This document shows, piece by piece, positions 60,723 through 64,000 of a stretch of DNA of 64,000 nucleotides (position 1 is the first letter of the stretch; each line of letters opens with the position of its first letter). Where the stretch lies: contig OZ219930.1 in the NCBI GenBank assembly GCA_964291465.2, positions 109,355 through 173,354 of the forward strand, given 5' to 3'. The position numbers and the translations under genes are program-made. The notes under the pieces were generated by a model. That model was not told the origin of the DNA. It did no database searches and worked only from the letters and a program-made list of their open reading frames with translations. The DNA comes from JAGWBJ01 sp964291465. Lineage in GTDB: Bacteria > Chloroflexota > Dehalococcoidia > Lucifugimonadales > JAGWBF01.

Positions 60723-63584
60723 CTAGACCGTTACCTCTCGCCGGACCCAGCGGCCCGCGTACTCCGGGAGCGCCGACATCGGCCCCTGCTTCACCGTGCA
60801 TGGAGGCATGGACTCCAGGAAGGCCCTCCCGTAGGCGCGGGAGATGATACGGTTGTCCATCACGACGATGGCCCCCCGGTCCTGGCTGCCACGGATGAGG
60901 CGCCCTACACCCTGGCGGAGTCGCAGGATGGCCTGGGGCAGCGCGTACTCGTGGAACCCGTCCTCGTACTCGCCCGACCGGGCCGCGAATATCGGGTCCG
61001 TGGGCACATGGAATGGGAGGCGGCCGATGACCAGCGCCTTGAGGATCCCCCCGGCCAGGTCCACGCCCTCCCACAGGCTGCTGGTGCCCAGTATGACCGA
61101 TGAGGGGGACTCGCTGAACTCCTGCACTATCTGCCTGGGCGAGCCGTCCACGCCCTGGGCCAGCACCCTGATGCCCTCGGCCTCCAGCTGGGGCCGGACT
61201 CCCCTGGCCGTAGCTCTCAGCGCTGCGTGGGAGGTGAACAGCACAAGCGTATGGCCCTCCAGCTCCCGGGCGAGCCCGACCACCAGGCGGTCCGCCGCCG
61301 GCTGAAATCCGGGGCTCGTCGGCGTTGGGATGTCCTTGGGTATCAGTATCACCGCGGCCCGCTTGTAGTCGAAGGGTGAACCGACTATCAGCTCCCCGGT
61401 CTCCTGCAGGCCGACCCGGTCCTTCATGTAGTCCAGGGTCCCCTGGGAGCCTAGGGTCGCGCTGGTGAGGACCACCGAGCGTTTCCTGGAGAAGAGCTGC
61501 TCCTCCAGGTCAACTCCCACGTTCAGGGGCGCCGAGTGAAGGACGATGTTATACTGGCCCTCGGAGCCGCCTCCGAAGTCGGTTGCCCGCTCCATCCAGT
61601 CGATGCGCTGGGCGTCGGCGGGCGCCACCAGGAAGGTCCGAAGCTTCTCCCGCAGCTCCTCCAGGCCATCCTGCCAGTTGGCCAGCTCCACGGCCATCGA
61701 CTCCACGTCGACGGGCCCGTCCGTGGGAAGTGACTCCAGGAAGGACGCCACCCCGTCCACGTGGCGGACGGCCTCGTCCAGCACCACGTCCAGGTTCTCC
61801 CACGCCACCTCCAGCTCCGACCAGCCCGGCTGGGCCCTGGTGCTCCGAGTCACGGACAGCTGCTCCTGGCCCTCCTGGTGTTGGGACAGGAAGCGGTCGG
61901 CCATGCCCCACAGCCTGTCCCACGAGCCCCTCACCTGACGGGTCCAGTGGGCCTGTAGCCGGTCGGCCGCCTCCTGCCCGCGCCGCGCCTGGCCCTCGGG
62001 AAGGCCCGAGCCCCGGGCCGCGGCCACTACGCCGGCCGCGAGCTTGCCCAGGGCGTCGGACTCGTCCCCCAGCCTGCCCTGGGATATCTGAAAGCCGAGC
62101 TGCCGGGTCGCCGCCTCCTCCAGGTGATGGGCCTCGTCCACGATCAGGTGATCGTAGGCGGGCAGCACGCCGCCCCCCATCGCCAGGTCCGACAGCAGGA
62201 GGGCGTGGTTCACAACGACGACGTGGGCGGACTCGGCCCGGTCCCGGGCGGAGCGGAGGAAGCAGGGACCCTCGCCGCGCATGCCCGGGCAGCGTCCCTT
62301 GTCGGCGGCCGAGACTCGGCCCCACGCGGGGACGTCCCTCCCCGACAGGTTGATCTCGCCCCTGTCCCCCGTGCGCGTGTCCTGGAGCCATACCAGGGTC
62401 TTGGCCAGCAGGCGGGCGTCCTCCGCCGTGGGCTCCTCGCCACGGGACAGGAGACCCCACCGGCGCAGGCACAGGTAGTTGGCACGCCCCTTCAGGGGCG
62501 CCACCTGCAGCCGCCCCCGGGGGATGACCCCGTTGTCCTCCAGGGCCTCACGCAGGGCTGGTATGTCCTTGTTCAGGAGCTGCTCCTGGAGGTTGATGGT
62601 GTTGGTGGACACGACGACCCTGGACCCGTTGCTCACCGAGTGGGTTATGGCCGGCAGCAGGTATGCCAGGGACTTGCCCACGCCGGTGCCCGCCTCCACC
62701 ATCAGGTGGCTGCCGGAGCTGAAGGCCTCGGCCACGGACTTCATCATCTGCGCCTGCTGGGGCCGCCACTCGAACCCCGGCAGGGTCCTGGAGAGGAGGC
62801 CTCCGGGGCCCAGGTGCGCCTCCATCTCCTCCACGTCGACCGGGACCATGGGCTGGGTTGGTCTCAGGGCCGGGCCGGGGCGGGCCAGCCGGGACTCCAG
62901 CGATCCCACGTCCAGGCCGTCCAACCCAACGCCGGACGCTGGCGGGACCTGCAGCGGGGCGGGCGCCGCGAAGAGACGGGCGACGGGCCACCTGGCCCGG
63001 CTCGCTAGGTCCCGTATCGAAGCCATGGTTCCCGGGTCCAGCTCCCGCGCTCTGGACAGCAGGGCCAGGAACACCAGCCGGGTCGCCTGGGCGTCGTCCA
63101 GGGCGCGGTGGGCTCGCGCCTGGTCGACGGAGAGCTGCAGCGACAGCTTCGCCAGGGCATAGCTGGTGGTGGAGGGCAGCAGGATCGACGCCAGGTCCCA
63201 GGTGTCATAGGCGTCGCCGGGGAGGGGCAGCCCGTTCCGTGAGAGGAAGTCCAGGTCGAAGGCAACGTTGTGCCCCACCACCGGGAGGCCGCCGACGAAC
63301 TCCTGGAACTCACCGGCCACGACGGCAAAGGCCGGGGCCCTGTCGACCTCATGCTGGCCGATGCCGGTGAGCCTCTGGACGAACTCGGGGAGCTTTCGGT
63401 AGGGGTTTACGAGAGTCTGGTATACGTCCAGGACCCGGTCTTCCTGGAACTTGACGGCCCCCACCTCTATGATGGCGTCCCGTTCGGCGTTGAGGCCGGT
63501 GGTCTCCAGGTCCAGCGCTACGTAACTGGCCGCCGAGTCCCCAGGCTCCATCCTGCCCCACAGGTCCTCTCTCCCCGTCAACAC
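60723..63584 (-). CDS. dinG: DinG-like helicase with N-terminal DnaQ exonuclease domain
   Basis: A 953-residue fusion. Residues about 20-180 are a DnaQ-type 3'-5' exonuclease (D-L-E-T-T-G near 26, H-N-V-A-F-D near 104, and a last acidic motif H-R-A-L-D-D). The rest is an XPD/DinG helicase: Walker A E-A-G-T-G-V-G-K-S near 300 and D-E-A-H near 481, with cysteines near 370-440 that may bind Fe-S. Such fusions occur in Gram-positives and Chloroflexi. The start (GTG 63584, TTG next, or ATG 11 codons in) is uncertain. Confidence 0.92.
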   Translation of the reverse strand: MLTGREDLWGRMEPGDSAASYVALDLETTGLNAERDAIIEVGAVKFQEDRVLDVYQTLVNPYRKLPEFVQRLTGIGQHEVDRAPAFAVVAGEFQEFVGGLPVVGHNVAFDLDFLSRNGLPLPGDAYDTWDLASILLPSTTSYALAKLSLQLSVDQARAHRALDDAQATRLVFLALLSRARELDPGTMASIRDLASRARWPVARLFAAPAPLQVPPASGVGLDGLDVGSLESRLARPGPALRPTQPMVPVDVEEMEAHLGPGGLLSRTLPGFEWRPQQAQMMKSVAEAFSSGSHLMVEAGTGVGKSLAYLLPAITHSVSNGSRVVVSTNTINLQEQLLNKDIPALREALEDNGVIPRGRLQVAPLKGRANYLCLRRWGLLSRGEEPTAEDARLLAKTLVWLQDTRTGDRGEINLSGRDVPAWGRVSAADKGRCPGMRGEGPCFLRSARDRAESAHVVVVNHALLLSDLAMGGGVLPAYDHLIVDEAHHLEEAATRQLGFQISQGRLGDESDALGKLAAGVVAAARGSGLPEGQARRGQEAADRLQAHWTRQVRGSWDRLWGMADRFLSQHQEGQEQLSVTRSTRAQPGWSELEVAWENLDVVLDEAVRHVDGVASFLESLPTDGPVDVESMAVELANWQDGLEELREKLRTFLVAPADAQRIDWMERATDFGGGSEGQYNIVLHSAPLNVGVDLEEQLFSRKRSVVLTSATLGSQGTLDYMKDRVGLQETGELIVGSPFDYKRAAVILIPKDIPTPTSPGFQPAADRLVVGLARELEGHTLVLFTSHAALRATARGVRPQLEAEGIRVLAQGVDGSPRQIVQEFSESPSSVILGTSSLWEGVDLAGGILKALVIGRLPFHVPTDPIFAARSGEYEDGFHEYALPQAILRLRQGVGRLIRGSQDRGAIVVMDNRIISRAYGRAFLESMPPCTVKQGPMSALPEYAGRWVRREVTV

Positions 63585-63612
63585 CTGGCCCTCAGCCTTC
63601 GCCGTGGTAGTA

Positions 63613-64000
63613 TCAGCCGCCCTCCAGGGTAAAGGGCTCGGGAACGGGCACCCAGGAGCCGCTGGGGTCCCGGTTGTTCTCGGTGAGCCTGGAGGGGTAG
63701 AAGGCCCCGGAGCGGAGTGAGTTCATGAACTCCTCCTCCGTCCGTATCTGGCCCTGGAAGGCGGTGATGCAGCGCCCCAAGCCGTGCCGGGAGTGGGCGT
63801 CGCTTCCGCCCGTCACCTTGAGGCCCAGGTGCTGGGCTACCCCCATGGCGAAGCGGTTCTCCGAGTCGGAGGTGCCGCCGTTGGCCACCTCAACGGCGTC
63901 CACGAGGCCGAACACCGGGTGCCGCGACGCCTCCTCGAGGGTGGCCGGAGGAGACGCCGACCCCTTGTACAGGAGCTGGGTGTAGGAGGAAACGCGGCTG
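63613..64000 (-). CDS. PHP-domain metal-dependent phosphoesterase, N-terminus beyond window
   Basis: The visible C-terminal 128 residues include V-T-G-G-S-D-A-H-S-R-H-G-L-G, the final metal-binding motif of PHP domains (Asp and His), and V-E-V-A-N-G-G. The gene continues past the right edge. PHP proteins hydrolyse phosphoesters, for example of nucleotides or nucleic acids. The stop is TGA 63613. It lies upstream of dinG on the same strand, 28 nt away. Confidence 0.85.
   Translation of the reverse strand, partial: SRVSSYTQLLYKGSASPPATLEEASRHPVFGLVDAVEVANGGTSDSENRFAMGVAQHLGLKVTGGSDAHSRHGLGRCITAFQGQIRTEEEFMNSLRSGAFYPSRLTENNRDPSGSWVPVPEPFTLEGG

Overview
The window is GC-rich, densely packed bacterial chromosome (about two-thirds G+C by eye) with many GTG and TTG starts. 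Several features suggest Chloroflexota, possibly a marine SAR202/Dehalococcoidia-like lineage. The most telling is the adjacent pair at 42.6-47.4 kb, a YYY-type DUF2298 membrane protein and an Agl23-like protein, a family pair known mainly from Chloroflexi and archaea. Others are two luciferase-like flavin monooxygenases, a tandem carboxymuconolactone-decarboxylase-like protein and a giant acyl-CoA dehydratase activase. The lineage is an inference, not a search result.

Layout. 0-4.2 kb: 3'-truncated Lhr-type helicase on the minus strand. 4.3-8.5 kb: NHL-repeat protein, two LLM flavin enzymes, a MarR regulator with a palindromic operator, and a PNPOx-like protein. 8.7-15.5 kb: small metabolic and hypothetical genes separated by short tandem repeats and palindromic intergenic repeats. 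15.7-22.2 kb: TetR regulator, a 1389-residue activase and its dehydratase-like partner, closed by a strong terminator. 22.3-27.6 kb: a lower-GC accessory stretch (lipid-sugar-type SDR with DUF2867, DUF433/PIN-like toxin-antitoxin, HIRAN protein) that ends at tRNA-Gly. 28-35.6 kb: alaS, ruvX, ferredoxin, hydrolase, M20 peptidase, TlpA-like lipoprotein and CcdA. 35.6-42.5 kb: a DUF3179 lipoprotein, a CocE hydrolase, an oxidoreductase, then dsbA-like, rnc and ftsY. 42.6-48.1 kb: membrane glycosylation pair and a DUF151 nuclease. 48.1-55.4 kb: complete F-type ATP synthase operon. 55.4-59.7 kb: rex, CCA-adding enzyme, zinc protein, alcohol dehydrogenase and epimerase. 59.8-64 kb: OGG-like glycosylase, DinG-like helicase and a partial PHP protein.

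Main result. Two thiol-redox genes carry an in-frame UGA exactly where their families have the first cysteine of the active motif. They are a DUF3179 lipoprotein (UGA at 36355-36357, minus strand, motif U-P-L-C) and a DsbA/FrnE-like protein (UGA at 40234-40236, motif U-P-Y-V). In both, a hairpin begins shortly after the UGA. Its loop contains GTGT and starts 20-21 nt downstream, the geometry of a bacterial SECIS element. Both look like selenoproteins that simple ORF calling would split or truncate. They lie within 4 kb of each other and within 6.5 kb of a TlpA-like lipoprotein and CcdA, which suggests a selenium-dependent thiol redox module.

Caution. Seven other genes (an SDR, the DUF433 gene, alaS, ftsY, atpD, atpC, rex) each contain a one-base frameshift. 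Several are indispensable, so these are probably sequence errors. They differ from the UGA cases, which stay in frame throughout.
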